64,000 nt of DNA, from contig CAVQVG010000016.1 in the NCBI GenBank assembly GCA_963717125.1, forward strand, positions 29,533-93,532, written 5' to 3'. The notes under the pieces are model-generated. The model did no database searches. It was not told where the DNA came from and saw nothing but the letters and a program-made list of their open reading frames with translations. The position numbers and the translations under genes were made by a program. Shown piece by piece: positions 1-8,809 of the stretch; within the stretch, counting starts at the first letter, position 1, and each line of letters starts with the position of its first letter. This stretch comes from RYN-230 sp963717125. GTDB taxonomy: Bacteria; Actinomycetota; Actinomycetes; Streptosporangiales; Streptosporangiaceae.

Positions 1-1
1 G

Positions 2-841
2 GATCCGGGCGCCCGCCGCCACGCCTGGCTGGACGCGCTGCCGCAGCTGCGCCGGCCGTTCGGCATCCAGGAGTTCAGCCAGCTCGCCGCCCAGCACTCG
101 GTGACGGCCAGCGTGCTGGTCCAGGTGCTGCGTTCGGCCCCGGAGACCGAAGAGTTCCTGGCCCTGGCGGGCGGCTCGGCGCTGGTGGCCGGCGTGGTCG
201 GCTGGGCCGACCTCACCGCCCCGGGCATCCGCGACGAGCTGGCCCGGCTCCGCCAGCTGCCCGGCGGTGACCGGCTGGTCGGCGTCCGGCACCTGGTCCA
301 GGACGAGCCGGACCCGGACTGGCTCAGCCGGCCGGACGTGCGGCGCGGGCTGCGCGCGGTAGGCGACGCCGGGCTGGCCTACGACCTGCTGATCCGGCCC
401 GGGCAGCTACCCGCGGCCATCGCCGTGGCCCGCGATCTCGGCGAGGTCCGCTTCGTGCTGGACCACGGCGCCAAGCCGGACATCGCGCATGGCCAGCAGC
501 AGCCCTGGTCCACCCGGCTCGGCGAACTGGCCGCCGCGCCCAACGTCAGCTGCAAGCTGTCCGGGCTGGTCACCGAAGCGGGCCCGGGCTGGACGCCGGG
601 CCAGATCACCCCGTACGCGAACCGGCTGCTGGACTGCTTCGGGCCGGGCCGGCTGATGTTCGGCTCGGACTGGCCGGTGTGCATCCTGGCCGCGGGCTAC
701 GGCGACGTGCTGCGGCTGGCCGTCACCGCGCTGGACGGCCGGCTCAGCCAGGCCGAGCTGGCCGGCCTGCTGGCCGGGAACGCGGCCCGGTGCTACCGGC
801 TGCGCCTGCCGCCGCCGGACTTACCGCCAGGCCTGCCGTAG
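2..841 (+). CDS. amidohydrolase, L-fuconolactonase-like (5' end outside window)
   Basis: The frame is open from base 2 and ends at TAG 839-841. The codons before the first internal ATG read as coding (Asp-Pro-Gly-Ala-Arg-Arg-His), matching the 'WDP' segment that follows the N-terminal His-x-His metal motif in COG3618 amidohydrolases. The start and that motif therefore lie just upstream of the window. The motif GVRHLVQDEPDPDWL, a His in VLDHGAKP and the C-terminal GSDWPVC with its metal Asp are all visible. The family hydrolyses sugar lactones such as L-fucono-1,5-lactone, or other lactones, in the cytoplasm; the exact substrate is inferred. It is convergent with a GntR-type regulator ending 7 bases away, and such pairs often control sugar-acid catabolism. 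Confidence 0.85.
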   Translation, partial: DPGARRHAWLDALPQLRRPFGIQEFSQLAAQHSVTASVLVQVLRSAPETEEFLALAGGSALVAGVVGWADLTAPGIRDELARLRQLPGGDRLVGVRHLVQDEPDPDWLSRPDVRRGLRAVGDAGLAYDLLIRPGQLPAAIAVARDLGEVRFVLDHGAKPDIAHGQQQPWSTRLGELAAAPNVSCKLSGLVTEAGPGWTPGQITPYANRLLDCFGPGRLMFGSDWPVCILAAGYGDVLRLAVTALDGRLSQAELAGLLAGNAARCYRLRLPPPDLPPGLP

Positions 842-851
842 CCGGACTTAC
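814..851. repeat. 11-bp direct repeat flanking a stop codon
   Basis: GCCGGACTTAC occurs at 814-824 and again at 841-851, 27 bases apart. The TAG of the amidohydrolase gene sits immediately before the second copy, and the second copy contains the complement of the GntR gene's stop codon. It is one of several short repeats in this window placed at stop codons. Confidence 0.6.
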
Positions 852-1519
852 AGCACGGAGGCCAGCCACTGCTGGACGCTGGCGATGTGCACGGTGGACC
901 AGGACCGGGCCACCACCGGGTCGTGCGAGCTCAGCGCGTCCAGGATCGCGCGATGCTCGGCCAGCGTCCGCTGCGTCGCGCCGGCCTGGGTGAGCCCGCG
1001 CCAGACCCGGGCCCGGGACGTCGGCCCGGACAGCGAATCCAGCAGCGAGCACAGCACGCTGTTGCCGGAACAGGCCGAGATCCGGCGGTGGAATTCCAGG
1101 TCGTTGGCGACCAGGTCCTCCACCCCCGGATCGTCGCCCAGGCTGTCCAGCAGCCCGCGCAGCCCGTCCACGTCCGCGGCCGTGATCCGCTCCGCCGCCA
1201 TGGCCGTGGCCTCCGGCTCCAGGATCCGGCGCACCTGGAGGAACTCCAGCACCGTGGTGTCGCGGTGGAAGTCAACGATGAAGCTGAGCGCCTCGAGCAG
1301 CAGCGGCGGCTGCAGGCTGGTCACGTAGGTGCCGTCGCCACGCCGCACGTCCAGGATGTTGACCAGGGACAGCGCCTTGACCGCCTCGCGCAGCGAGCTG
1401 CGGGACAGGCCCAGCTCAGCGGCCAGGTCCGCTTCCCGGGGCAGCCGGTCCCCGGCCCGCAGCGTGCCCGAGACGATCATGGCCTTGATCTTCTCGATCG
1501 CCTCGTCAGTCAGCGCCAC
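848..1519 (-). CDS. GntR-family regulator, FadR subfamily (FCD)
   Basis: A 223-residue repressor-type protein. Residues 1-70 form a GntR winged helix (EADLAAELGLSRSSLREAVKAL, then the wing RRGDGTYV). Residues 90-215 form an all-helical FCD effector domain with the usual His-rich positions (ANDLEFHRRI, AEHRAIL). The GTG start is supported by GGAGGG six bases upstream. The gene is convergent with the fuconolactonase-like gene. FadR-type regulators of this kind usually sense a sugar acid or carboxylate. The ligand is not visible in the sequence. Confidence 0.9.
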   Translation of the reverse strand: MALTDEAIEKIKAMIVSGTLRAGDRLPREADLAAELGLSRSSLREAVKALSLVNILDVRRGDGTYVTSLQPPLLLEALSFIVDFHRDTTVLEFLQVRRILEPEATAMAAERITAADVDGLRGLLDSLGDDPGVEDLVANDLEFHRRISACSGNSVLCSLLDSLSGPTSRARVWRGLTQAGATQRTLAEHRAILDALSSHDPVVARSWSTVHIASVQQWLASVL

Positions 1520-1652
1520 GGCTGCCCTCCGTACCCGAACCGCCCACTGCGCTGCTGCCCCAGGCCCTGGCTACCGACATCCGCGCACATCCGATGTTTA
1601 CCGAGAGTATCCCACGGTGCGGGACCAGCCAGGATGGTGGCAAGCTGGGGGA

Positions 1653-1862
1653 ATGGTGGTGCTGTTCCTGGTGTGCGGCATCCTGGCCGGGTTTGCGGCT
1701 TACCGCTTTGGAGCCGCTCGCGCCTCGATGCGCCAGCTGAATACCTCGAAGAACGCCGTGGGCACGGTGCGGAAGACCGCGTGGCGGCACAGCGGGGTGG
1801 CCGTGCTGCTCATTGGCGGGGTGATCCTGCTGCTCTACATCGCCGGGCGGCTCGGCGGCTGA
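1653..1862 (+). CDS. small two-helix membrane protein
   Basis: A 69-residue protein with hydrophobic segments at about residues 2-18 and 48-66 separated by a basic linker, suggesting a hairpin in the membrane with the loop inside. The ATG is preceded by AGCTGGGGG. Its 3' end overlaps the convergent small membrane gene by about 50 bases. No family is recognised. Two-helix proteins of this size are common in actinobacteria. Confidence is moderate because the ORF is short and the downstream overlap means one of the two C-termini may not matter. Confidence 0.5.
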   Translation: MVVLFLVCGILAGFAAYRFGAARASMRQLNTSKNAVGTVRKTAWRHSGVAVLLIGGVILLLYIAGRLGG

Positions 1863-2100
1863 CTGCCCGCTGGCTCAGAACGACGCAGGCCGGCCACTTG
1901 CCCACGGTGAACGTGGGGTGCCAGAAGCCGAGTGGCCAGAAGAAGATCGAGATGAAGTACTGCACCCAGCTGTGCAGTGCGGTCAGGTTGAGTCCAGCGT
2001 GCGGCAGGTGAGGGGACGCCGTGTTCAGGAACACGCCGATCAGGACGTAGACCACGATGACCAGGCCCTTGACGCTGAACAGGGCCTTCACATAATCCAC
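1810..2100 (-). CDS. small actinobacterial membrane protein
   Basis: A 96-residue protein. GTG at 2100 is preceded by AAGGAAGTGAG. Residues 8-30 are a membrane helix, followed by a second hydrophobic stretch (about residues 46-60) ending in the Trp/Pro-rich motif FFWPLGFWHPTFTVGKW. I associate this motif with small conserved hydrophobic proteins of high-GC actinobacteria of unknown function. The Arg/Ala-rich tail after residue 70 overlaps the convergent gene and looks like read-through of non-conserved sequence, so the natural protein may be shorter in relatives. Confidence 0.6.
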   Translation of the reverse strand: MDYVKALFSVKGLVIVVYVLIGVFLNTASPHLPHAGLNLTALHSWVQYFISIFFWPLGFWHPTFTVGKWPACVVLSQRAVSRRAARRCRAAGSPRQ

Positions 2101-2231
2101 CGCAGCTCACTTCCTTCCCGCGGGCACCGGAACTGCGCTACGGCCGGTCTCCTCCATGGTCGAAAAATCCCTTCCACCTGCTGGCAGGATAGTTCGCTGC
2201 TGGCCGTCTGCCACGGTGACACCCCGGACGG

Positions 2232-4442
2232 ATGTCGGTGGGTGCTGATAACAAGGGGTGCATGGCTGCCACCCCCACTGACCAAGCGGCCCGTTCCGGC
2301 GAGGCTGCGGACGACCTGCGCGACGAGGCGGAGCGCTGCCTGCGTGCGCTGGCCGGGGAGCAGGCCCGGCTGCGCGCGGACCAGTGGACGGCGATCGAGG
2401 CGCTGGCCGGCGGCCGCCGCCGCGCGCTGGTCGTGCAGCGCACCGGCTGGGGGAAGTCGGCGGTCTACTTCGTGGCCACCGCGCTGCTGCGGGCCCGCGG
2501 CGCCGGGCCGGCCGTGATCGTCTCCCCGCTGCTCGCGCTGATGCGCAACCAGATCGACGCGGCTGCCCGGGCCGGCCTGCACGCCCGCACGGTGAACTCG
2601 GCCAACGTCACCGAGTGGGACGAGATCTACGCGGAGATCGCCGCCGGTGCGGTCAACGTCCTGCTGGTCAGCCCGGAACGGCTGAACAACCCGGGGTTCC
2701 GCGACCTCGTCCTGCCCCAGCTGGCCGCCACGGCCGGGCTGCTGGTGGTGGACGAGGCGCACTGCATCTCCGACTGGGGCCACGACTTCCGGCCCGACTA
2801 CCGCCGGCTGCGCACGCTGCTGGCCGGGCTGCAGGCCGGCGTGCCGGTGCTGGCCACCACGGCCACCGCCAATGCCCGGGTCACCCGCGACGTCGCCGAG
2901 CAGCTGGCCAGCGGCGACAGCGGCGGCGGCGAGGTGCTGGTGCTGCGCGGCCCGCTGGACCGGGACAGCCTGCGGCTGGCCGTGGTCCGGCTGGCCACCG
3001 CGCAGCAGCGGCTCGGCTGGCTGGACGGGCACCTGGCCGAGCTGCCCGGCTCCGGCATCATCTACGCGCTCACCGTGGCCGCGGCCCAGGAGACCGCGGC
3101 GTTCCTCCGCGACCGTGGGCACGAAGTCGCCCCGTACACCGGCCGGGACGAGCAGGCCCAGCGGCTCGACGCCGAGCAGGCGCTGCTGGCCGGGAAACTG
3201 AAGGCCCTGGTGGCGACCAGCGCGCTGGGCATGGGCTTCGACAAGCCGGACCTGGGTTTCGTGCTGCACCTGGGCGCGCCGCAGTCGCCGGTCGCGTACT
3301 ACCAGCAGATCGGCCGGGCCAGCCGGGCGGTGCCCCGGGCCGAGGTGATCCTGCTGCCCGGGCCCGAGGACCGCGACATCTGGGCCTATTTCAGCTCACT
3401 GGCCTTCCCGCCGGAGCCGGTCGTCCGGACCACGCTGGCCGCGCTCGGCGCGGCCAGCCGGCCGCTGTCGGCCAGCGCGCTGGAAACCCAGGTGGACCTG
3501 AGCCGGGCCCGGCTGGAGATGATGCTCAAGGTCCTCGACGTGGACGGCGCGGTGCGCCGGGTCAGCGGCGGCTGGACCGCGACCGGCGAGCCGTGGGCCT
3601 ACGACGCGGACCGGTATGCCCGGGTGGCCGCCGAGCGGCAGCGCGAGCAGCAGGCCATGCTCAGCTACCTGGGCACCAGCCAGTGCCGGATGGAGTTCCT
3701 CCGGCAGCAGCTCGACGACCCCGCGGCCGGGCCATGCGGCCGGTGCGACAACTGCACCGGCCACCCCTGGCCCGCCGAGGTGCCCGCGGCCGGCGTGGAG
3801 GCCGCGCAGGCCCGGCTGCTCCGCCCCGGGCTCGATGTCACCCCGCGCCGGATGTGGCCGCCCGGCATGCCGGCCCTGGGCGTCAACGTATCCGGCAAGA
3901 TCGCCCCGGGGCTGGCCGCCGACACCGGCCGGGCGCTCGGCCGCCTGACCGGGCTTGGGTGGGGAGTGCGGCTGCGCGCCGTGCTGGGCGGTGACACACC
4001 GGAGGGCGTTGAGCAGGAAGATCCGGACGTGGTGCCGGACGATCTCGTGGCCGCCCTGGTGCAGGTGCTCTCGGCGTGGGAGTGGCCGCAGCGGCCGGCC
4101 GGGGTGGTCAGCCTGCCGAGCCGGAGCCGGCCCCGGCTGGTCGGCAGCCTGGCCGGGCGGATCGCCGGGGTCGGGCGGCTGCCGCTGCTCGGCTCGCTCG
4201 GCTACGCGGGCCACGGGCCCGGGCCGCGGCAGTTCAACAGCCCGCAGCGGCTCCAGGCGGTGTGGCGCGAACTGGTGCTGCCCGGCCCGGTTGGCGCGGC
4301 CGTGGCCGGCCTGGACGGCCCGGTGCTGCTCATCGACGACCGGATCGAGACCGGGTGGACGATGACCGTCGCGGCCAAGCTGCTCCGCGAGGCCGGCGCG
4401 CCCGCGGTGCTGCCGCTCGCGCTGGCCGTCAGTGCAGGCTAA
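2232..4442 (+). CDS. RecQ-family ATP-dependent DNA helicase with C-terminal phosphoribosyltransferase-like domain
   Basis: A 736-residue protein. Helicase motifs are in order: Walker A TGWGKS (71-76), DEAH (174-177) followed by CISDWGHDFRPDY, motif III ATTATAN, motif V ATSALGMGFDKPD and motif VI QQIGRASR. A four-Cys RecQ zinc site lies around residues 484-508 (CRMEF then CGRCDNC). After it come about 220 residues ending in VLLIDDRIETGWT, a PRPP-binding-loop signature of type I phosphoribosyltransferases. 3'-5' unwinding is expected; the tail's role is unknown. ATG 2262, just after AAGGGG, is an alternative start. The gene stands alone. Confidence 0.9.
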   Translation: MSVGADNKGCMAATPTDQAARSGEAADDLRDEAERCLRALAGEQARLRADQWTAIEALAGGRRRALVVQRTGWGKSAVYFVATALLRARGAGPAVIVSPLLALMRNQIDAAARAGLHARTVNSANVTEWDEIYAEIAAGAVNVLLVSPERLNNPGFRDLVLPQLAATAGLLVVDEAHCISDWGHDFRPDYRRLRTLLAGLQAGVPVLATTATANARVTRDVAEQLASGDSGGGEVLVLRGPLDRDSLRLAVVRLATAQQRLGWLDGHLAELPGSGIIYALTVAAAQETAAFLRDRGHEVAPYTGRDEQAQRLDAEQALLAGKLKALVATSALGMGFDKPDLGFVLHLGAPQSPVAYYQQIGRASRAVPRAEVILLPGPEDRDIWAYFSSLAFPPEPVVRTTLAALGAASRPLSASALETQVDLSRARLEMMLKVLDVDGAVRRVSGGWTATGEPWAYDADRYARVAAERQREQQAMLSYLGTSQCRMEFLRQQLDDPAAGPCGRCDNCTGHPWPAEVPAAGVEAAQARLLRPGLDVTPRRMWPPGMPALGVNVSGKIAPGLAADTGRALGRLTGLGWGVRLRAVLGGDTPEGVEQEDPDVVPDDLVAALVQVLSAWEWPQRPAGVVSLPSRSRPRLVGSLAGRIAGVGRLPLLGSLGYAGHGPGPRQFNSPQRLQAVWRELVLPGPVGAAVAGLDGPVLLIDDRIETGWTMTVAAKLLREAGAPAVLPLALAVSAG

Positions 4443-4501
4443 CCACGGGCCCGGCCAACCACGAGGCCGGCCAACCACGGGCCGGCCAACCACGGGGCGG
4501 C
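4440..4501. repeat. tandem repeat 4 x 15-16 bp over the recQ-like stop codon
   Basis: Four consecutive units of the form (T/C)AACCACG-G/C-rich-GGC occupy 4440-4455, 4456-4471, 4472-4486 and 4487-4501. The helicase TAA stop codon is the first three bases of unit 1; later units carry CAA at that place. There are no spacers, so this is not a CRISPR array. Confidence 0.8.
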
Positions 4502-4692
4502 TGACCGGGCCGGCGCGCCTCCAGCCGGCAATTTACGGCTGCGCACTGTTGCCGATACGCCGAGACGGGCGCAGATTAGGGAGAGCAGGGCACGCTGTGG
4601 GGCGTGCCCGGCACGGTCGGTCGCCGAGGTGAGTGCGTCGCCGGGAGCGGCACCGGCCGCCAGGTGGGGGATCGATAAGGGGGCATATCACC

Positions 4693-6363
4693 ATGCGCCG
4701 ACATCTCTGGGGTAACCGGCTGTCCGCCATCACGGCGGTGATCGCGGGGGCGGTCACGGCATTGGCGCTGGGCGGCGCCATGCCGGCGGTATCCATGGCC
4801 GCCCGGTCAGCACCAGCCGGGGTGGCACCGCATGCCACCGGCGAGCTCGACTGCAACGGCCTGAGCACCACGCAGCGGGCGGTGAAACAGGGCCTGCCCT
4901 GCATCGACCCGCGCGGGCCGGGGGTCAGCCGGTTCGAGGACAACGACCACTACATCGGGCACGACGAGCCGTCGGTCCGGTTCATCTCCAACCAGCCGGG
5001 CTCCGGTAACAACGTCACCTTCAACGAACGGCTCCCAGTCGAGCCGGCCAAGCTGCCGACCGTGCGCCATCCCGGGACGGATGTCACACACTCGTTCGAG
5101 CTGACCATCGCGCCGTGGTTCTCCACCACGGTGTGCGACCCGCATTCCGCGCCGCTGCTGCCCTGCACGCCGCAGTCGGACGCGAACGCGCCGTCCGGCA
5201 GTTACCCGGGCGCGGGCGCGGCGTTCGTGGAGCTGCAGTTCTACCCGCCCGGGTTCGCGCCGTTCACCGACGCCATCAGCTGCGACAACAGCCACTGGTG
5301 CTCGGCGCTGAACATCGACAGCCTGGAGTGCAGCGGGAACGGCTCGGGCGCGTGCAACGCGCAATGCACCGAGCCGGTCAACTTCGCCTTCGTGCAGACC
5401 AACGGGATGCCACCGGGACCGCCCAGCCCGCAGCTGAGTAACCAGGCCACGTTCCGGCCGAACCGGCACACGCTGCTGATGAACCCGGGCGACCGGATAA
5501 CGGTGCAGATGTTCAACGCCAAGATCCCGGGAGGTCATGCGCTCGAAGTCCGGGAGACCGACTGGACGACCAGGCAGAGCGGTTTCATGATCGCATCGGG
5601 CGCGAACGGCTTCATGAACACCGACCCGTTCAGCTGCGCGGGCCATCGGTTCAACTTCCAGCCGGAGTACAACACCGCCCGGTCGCAGAACATCATCCCG
5701 TGGGGCATCGGGCCCTACATGATCAACGACCAGTTCGAGATCGGCCACTTCGAGCCGTGCACGTCGGTCAGCGGTGCCGCCACCATCGCGGTGGGGGCGC
5801 ACCGCACCGACACGTATTACAAGCACTGCTCAGGGCCGTACGAGGTGGGCAAGGACACGCCGAAGGCCGGGCTCGAGCCGAACGACGCGCCGTGCTACCG
5901 GTTCGGCGACAAGCACGGTGGCCTCGCGGCGCCGAATCAGGTCACCGGCTGCGCCGTGTACCTCGACGCGATCGGCGACCTGGACTACGACGGCACGCCG
6001 TACCGGGCGGACTGGCCGAACTCGGTGCGGCCGGACCGGTACCCGTCCTCGTTCCTGCAACAGCAGCCGACCACGGTCGGCGGCAACCGATATCCGGCCA
6101 TCCAGTTCGTCACCGACGCCAGCGCCACGGAGTTCAACACGAACTGCAACCTGACGACCGGAGCGGGCTGCGTGCTGCCGCCCAAGGGCCCAGGGCACTT
6201 CTATCCGTACTGGACCCAGGCGATGGTCGGCGGCAGCTGCGTGTGGGAGTTCGGCAACATGCGCAACGGCAACACGTTCGGCCAGGACGCCCAGTACGGC
6301 TCGGTCGGGCCGGGCACCATCGGCGCCTTCGCGGGCCCGGTGCGGCCGAACCCGAACTGCTGA
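4693..6363 (+). CDS. secreted Cys-rich protein of unknown function
   Basis: A 556-residue protein starting at ATG 4693 with AAGGGGG upstream. Residues 1-38 form a Sec-type signal peptide (basic start, hydrophobic core ITAVIAGAVTALALGGAM, Ala-rich cleavage region). The mature part has about 20 Cys, many Asn/Gly, and ends in FYPYWTQ, CVWEFGNM and GNTFGQDAQYGS motifs. I recall similar endings in uncharacterised secreted proteins of actinobacteria and Chloroflexi. An extracellular disulfide-rich beta protein is inferred; no enzyme motif is recognised. It is followed by a strong hairpin terminator shared with the convergent MmpL gene. Confidence 0.75.
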   Translation: MRRHLWGNRLSAITAVIAGAVTALALGGAMPAVSMAARSAPAGVAPHATGELDCNGLSTTQRAVKQGLPCIDPRGPGVSRFEDNDHYIGHDEPSVRFISNQPGSGNNVTFNERLPVEPAKLPTVRHPGTDVTHSFELTIAPWFSTTVCDPHSAPLLPCTPQSDANAPSGSYPGAGAAFVELQFYPPGFAPFTDAISCDNSHWCSALNIDSLECSGNGSGACNAQCTEPVNFAFVQTNGMPPGPPSPQLSNQATFRPNRHTLLMNPGDRITVQMFNAKIPGGHALEVRETDWTTRQSGFMIASGANGFMNTDPFSCAGHRFNFQPEYNTARSQNIIPWGIGPYMINDQFEIGHFEPCTSVSGAATIAVGAHRTDTYYKHCSGPYEVGKDTPKAGLEPNDAPCYRFGDKHGGLAAPNQVTGCAVYLDAIGDLDYDGTPYRADWPNSVRPDRYPSSFLQQQPTTVGGNRYPAIQFVTDASATEFNTNCNLTTGAGCVLPPKGPGHFYPYWTQAMVGGSCVWEFGNMRNGNTFGQDAQYGSVGPGTIGAFAGPVRPNPNC

Positions 6364-6380
6364 CGCGGCCGGGCCAGGGT

Positions 6381-6415
6381 GGGCCGGCCGTCCCGCGATC
6401 GGGGACGGCCGGCCC
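6381..6415. terminator. 14-bp perfect hairpin between convergent genes
   Basis: GGGCCGGCCGTCCC (6381-6394) and GGGACGGCCGGCCC (6402-6415) are perfect inverted repeats around a 7-base loop. The hairpin lies 18 bases after the secreted-protein stop and 23 bases before the MmpL stop, so it can end transcription from both sides. There is no U tract, as is usual in high-GC actinobacteria. Confidence 0.8.
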
Positions 6416-6438
6416 TGAGCCGGGCTGCCGGACCCGGC

Positions 6439-8628
6439 TCAGCTCCGCACCGGCTCGGCCTCGGCCTCGGCCCCCGCCGGTGGCTGCGGCGCGTCCTGTT
6501 CCCCGATGCCGTACCGCCGGTACACCCGGCTCAGCGGCCCGGGCGCCCACCAGTTGGCCCGGCCGAGCAGCCGCATGGTGGCCGGCACCAGCAGCACCCG
6601 GACGATGGTCGCGTCTACGATCAGCGCGACGATCATGCCCACGCCGAGCAGCTTGATGAACGTGATGCCGGACGCGGAGAACGCGCCCACCACGACCACC
6701 AGCATCAGCGCCAGGCTGGTGATCAGCCCGCCGGTGCGCTGCAGCCCGCTGGCGATGGCCGCGGGGTTGTCGCCGGTCACGTCGTAGCGCTCCCGGATCC
6801 GGGACAGCAGGAACACCTCGTAGTCCATGGACAGGCCGAACACGATGGCCAGCAGCAGGATGGGCATGGCCGGGTCGATGCTGCCGGTCGGGGTGAACCG
6901 GAGCAGCCCGGACAGGTGCCCCTCCTGGAAGATCCAGACGATGACCCCGAACGTGGCCGACAGCGACAGCGCGTTCATCAGGATCGCCTTGACCGGCAGC
7001 ACCACCGACCCGAAGGCCAGGAACAGCAGCACGAACGTGGCCAGGCAGATGACCAGCGCCATCCACGGCAGGGTGTGGCCCAGGCTGGCCAGCTCGTCCA
7101 CCAGCTGCGCAGTCACGCCGCCCACGTAGACGTGACTGCCAGCTGGGGCCGGGACCGCGCGCACCGCCGCGACCAGCTGCCGCGCCGATACGGAGGAAGG
7201 ATCCGCTGCATAACGAAGGTCGATGCGGACGGCCGTCCCCCGCAGCCCAGTCACCTGGGCAGCCGAGACACCCGGGACGCGCTCCAGGCGGTGCAGATAC
7301 GCGGCGAGCGCGGCCTGCTGGGCCGGTGCCGCGGCCGGGCCGTCCAGCCTGGCCAGCACCTCGATCGGGCTGGCCGGGTTGCCGGGGAAGTCCCGGTTCA
7401 GCGCCTCGGTCACCACCCGGGCCGGGGCGCCCGCGGGCAGCGAGCGGGCGTCGGTGCCGCCCCAGCTGATGTGCCGGAACGGCGCGGCCAGGGCCAGCAG
7501 CGCGATCACGATCACCACGGCGTACACGGCCGGCCGGCGCATCACGCCGCGGGCCAGCCGGTACCAGGCGCCGCTCTGCTCGTCCCGGGGCGGCCCGCCC
7601 GCGGCGCGGCGCACCCGCAGCGCGTTGACCCGGGGGCCGAGCACGGCCAGCAGCGCGGGCAGGACGATGAGCGCGGCCAGCATGTCCACCAGCACGGTGG
7701 CCACCCCGCCGTAGCCCATCGAGCGCAGGAACGTCTCGGGGAACAGCATCAGCCCGGCCAGCGCCACGGCCACGGTGACCCCGGACACCGCGATGGTGCG
7801 GCCCGCGGTGGCCACTGTGCGCGCCACCGCGTCCTCGGTGCTGGGCTGCCGGTGCAGTTCCTCGCGGAACCGGCTGACCATGAACAGGCCGTAGTCGATG
7901 GCGAGGCCCAGGCCGAGGATCGTGGTGATGTTGATCGAGTAGATGGACACCCCGGTGACCAGGGTGAGCAACCGCAGCGCGGCGAACGAGCCGAGGATGC
8001 CGATGCCCCCGATGGCCAGCGGCAGGCTGGCCGCGGCCAGGCTGCCGAAGATCACCAGCAGCAGGACCAGCAGCACCGGCAGGGAGATGGCCTCGGCCCG
8101 GCCGATGTCTGACTTGACGTCCTTGTTGATCGCCGAGTAGGTCGGCACCTGCCCGCCGACCTGGCTGGTCAGCCCGGGGGCGGCCAGCTTGCCCTGGATC
8201 TCGGCGTACGTGTTCAGCCGGGCCGAGTCGGAACCGCCGGACAGCTGCAAAGCTACGTAGGTAGCATGGCCGCCGTCCCCGACGAACTGTGGCGACCTGG
8301 TCGTCCAGTAGGTCGCGGCGGTCGGCACCTCGTCTTTGGGCAGCGCGGCCAGCGTCCGGGTGACCGCGGTCCGGAACGCGGCGTCGTGCACGGTCAGATT
8401 GTGGCTGGTGTAGAGGACCACCACGTCGGCCGTGTTCCGGCCGAACGTCCGCGCGGCCAGGTCGCTCTCCTGCTGGCTCTGGCTGTTCGGCGCGCTGAAG
8501 CCGCCGCCGGATTGCAGCGCGCCGAACACGCCGGTCCCCCAGACGGCCGCGGCCACCACCACGAGGCCGGCCAGCGCCAGCACCAGCCGCCGCCGCGCGT
8601 ACATCAGGCGTCCCCATGACTCGAACAT
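6439..8628 (-). CDS. MmpL/RND-type transporter
   Basis: A 729-residue membrane transporter with two MMPL modules. Each has an N-terminal helix, a large extracytoplasmic domain and a block of five to six helices. The proton-relay type motifs GLGLAIDYGLFMVSRFRE and FGLSMDYEVFLLSRIRE are present. MmpL proteins export lipids, siderophores or drugs using the proton gradient. ATG 8628 is preferred over the in-frame GTG 8640 because GGAGG lies five bases before it. The gene is divergent from a TetR regulator with repeated half-sites between them, so repression by that TetR is likely. The substrate is unknown. Confidence 0.9.
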   Translation of the reverse strand: MFESWGRLMYARRRLVLALAGLVVVAAAVWGTGVFGALQSGGGFSAPNSQSQQESDLAARTFGRNTADVVVLYTSHNLTVHDAAFRTAVTRTLAALPKDEVPTAATYWTTRSPQFVGDGGHATYVALQLSGGSDSARLNTYAEIQGKLAAPGLTSQVGGQVPTYSAINKDVKSDIGRAEAISLPVLLVLLLVIFGSLAAASLPLAIGGIGILGSFAALRLLTLVTGVSIYSINITTILGLGLAIDYGLFMVSRFREELHRQPSTEDAVARTVATAGRTIAVSGVTVAVALAGLMLFPETFLRSMGYGGVATVLVDMLAALIVLPALLAVLGPRVNALRVRRAAGGPPRDEQSGAWYRLARGVMRRPAVYAVVIVIALLALAAPFRHISWGGTDARSLPAGAPARVVTEALNRDFPGNPASPIEVLARLDGPAAAPAQQAALAAYLHRLERVPGVSAAQVTGLRGTAVRIDLRYAADPSSVSARQLVAAVRAVPAPAGSHVYVGGVTAQLVDELASLGHTLPWMALVICLATFVLLFLAFGSVVLPVKAILMNALSLSATFGVIVWIFQEGHLSGLLRFTPTGSIDPAMPILLLAIVFGLSMDYEVFLLSRIRERYDVTGDNPAAIASGLQRTGGLITSLALMLVVVVGAFSASGITFIKLLGVGMIVALIVDATIVRVLLVPATMRLLGRANWWAPGPLSRVYRRYGIGEQDAPQPPAGAEAEAEPVRS

Positions 8629-8678
8629 CGGGTCCTCCACCGCCTAGACTGCTACCAGGAATCACAAGCGTGAACACC

Positions 8679-8737
8679 GTAAACTGCTAATAGCGTTAAC
8701 CTTGCATATGGCGTTTACTAGTGTCAAGGCTGTTTAC
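8679..8737. promoter_or_regulatory. repeated GTAAAC/GTTTAC half-sites in the mmpL-tetR divergent region
   Basis: Four related 6-mers lie between the divergent genes: GTAAAC 8679, GTTAAC 8695, GTTTAC 8713 and GTTTAC 8732. The first and third are exact inverted copies. Spacing of 16-19 bases and location fit a TetR-type operator covering the mmpL promoter. No definite -10/-35 is assigned. Confidence 0.5.
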
Positions 8738-8809
8738 CCGATGGCCACCCGCATCACAGCGGGCTCTCAGCAAGCCGCGATCAGGAGCGGCGATCAGGAG
8801 GCGCACCCC

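Noticed and set aside
6134..8677. 847-codon second open frame on the MmpL strand
   Set aside because: Arg/Gly/Pro-rich out-of-frame reading of the MmpL gene, with no helices or motifs.
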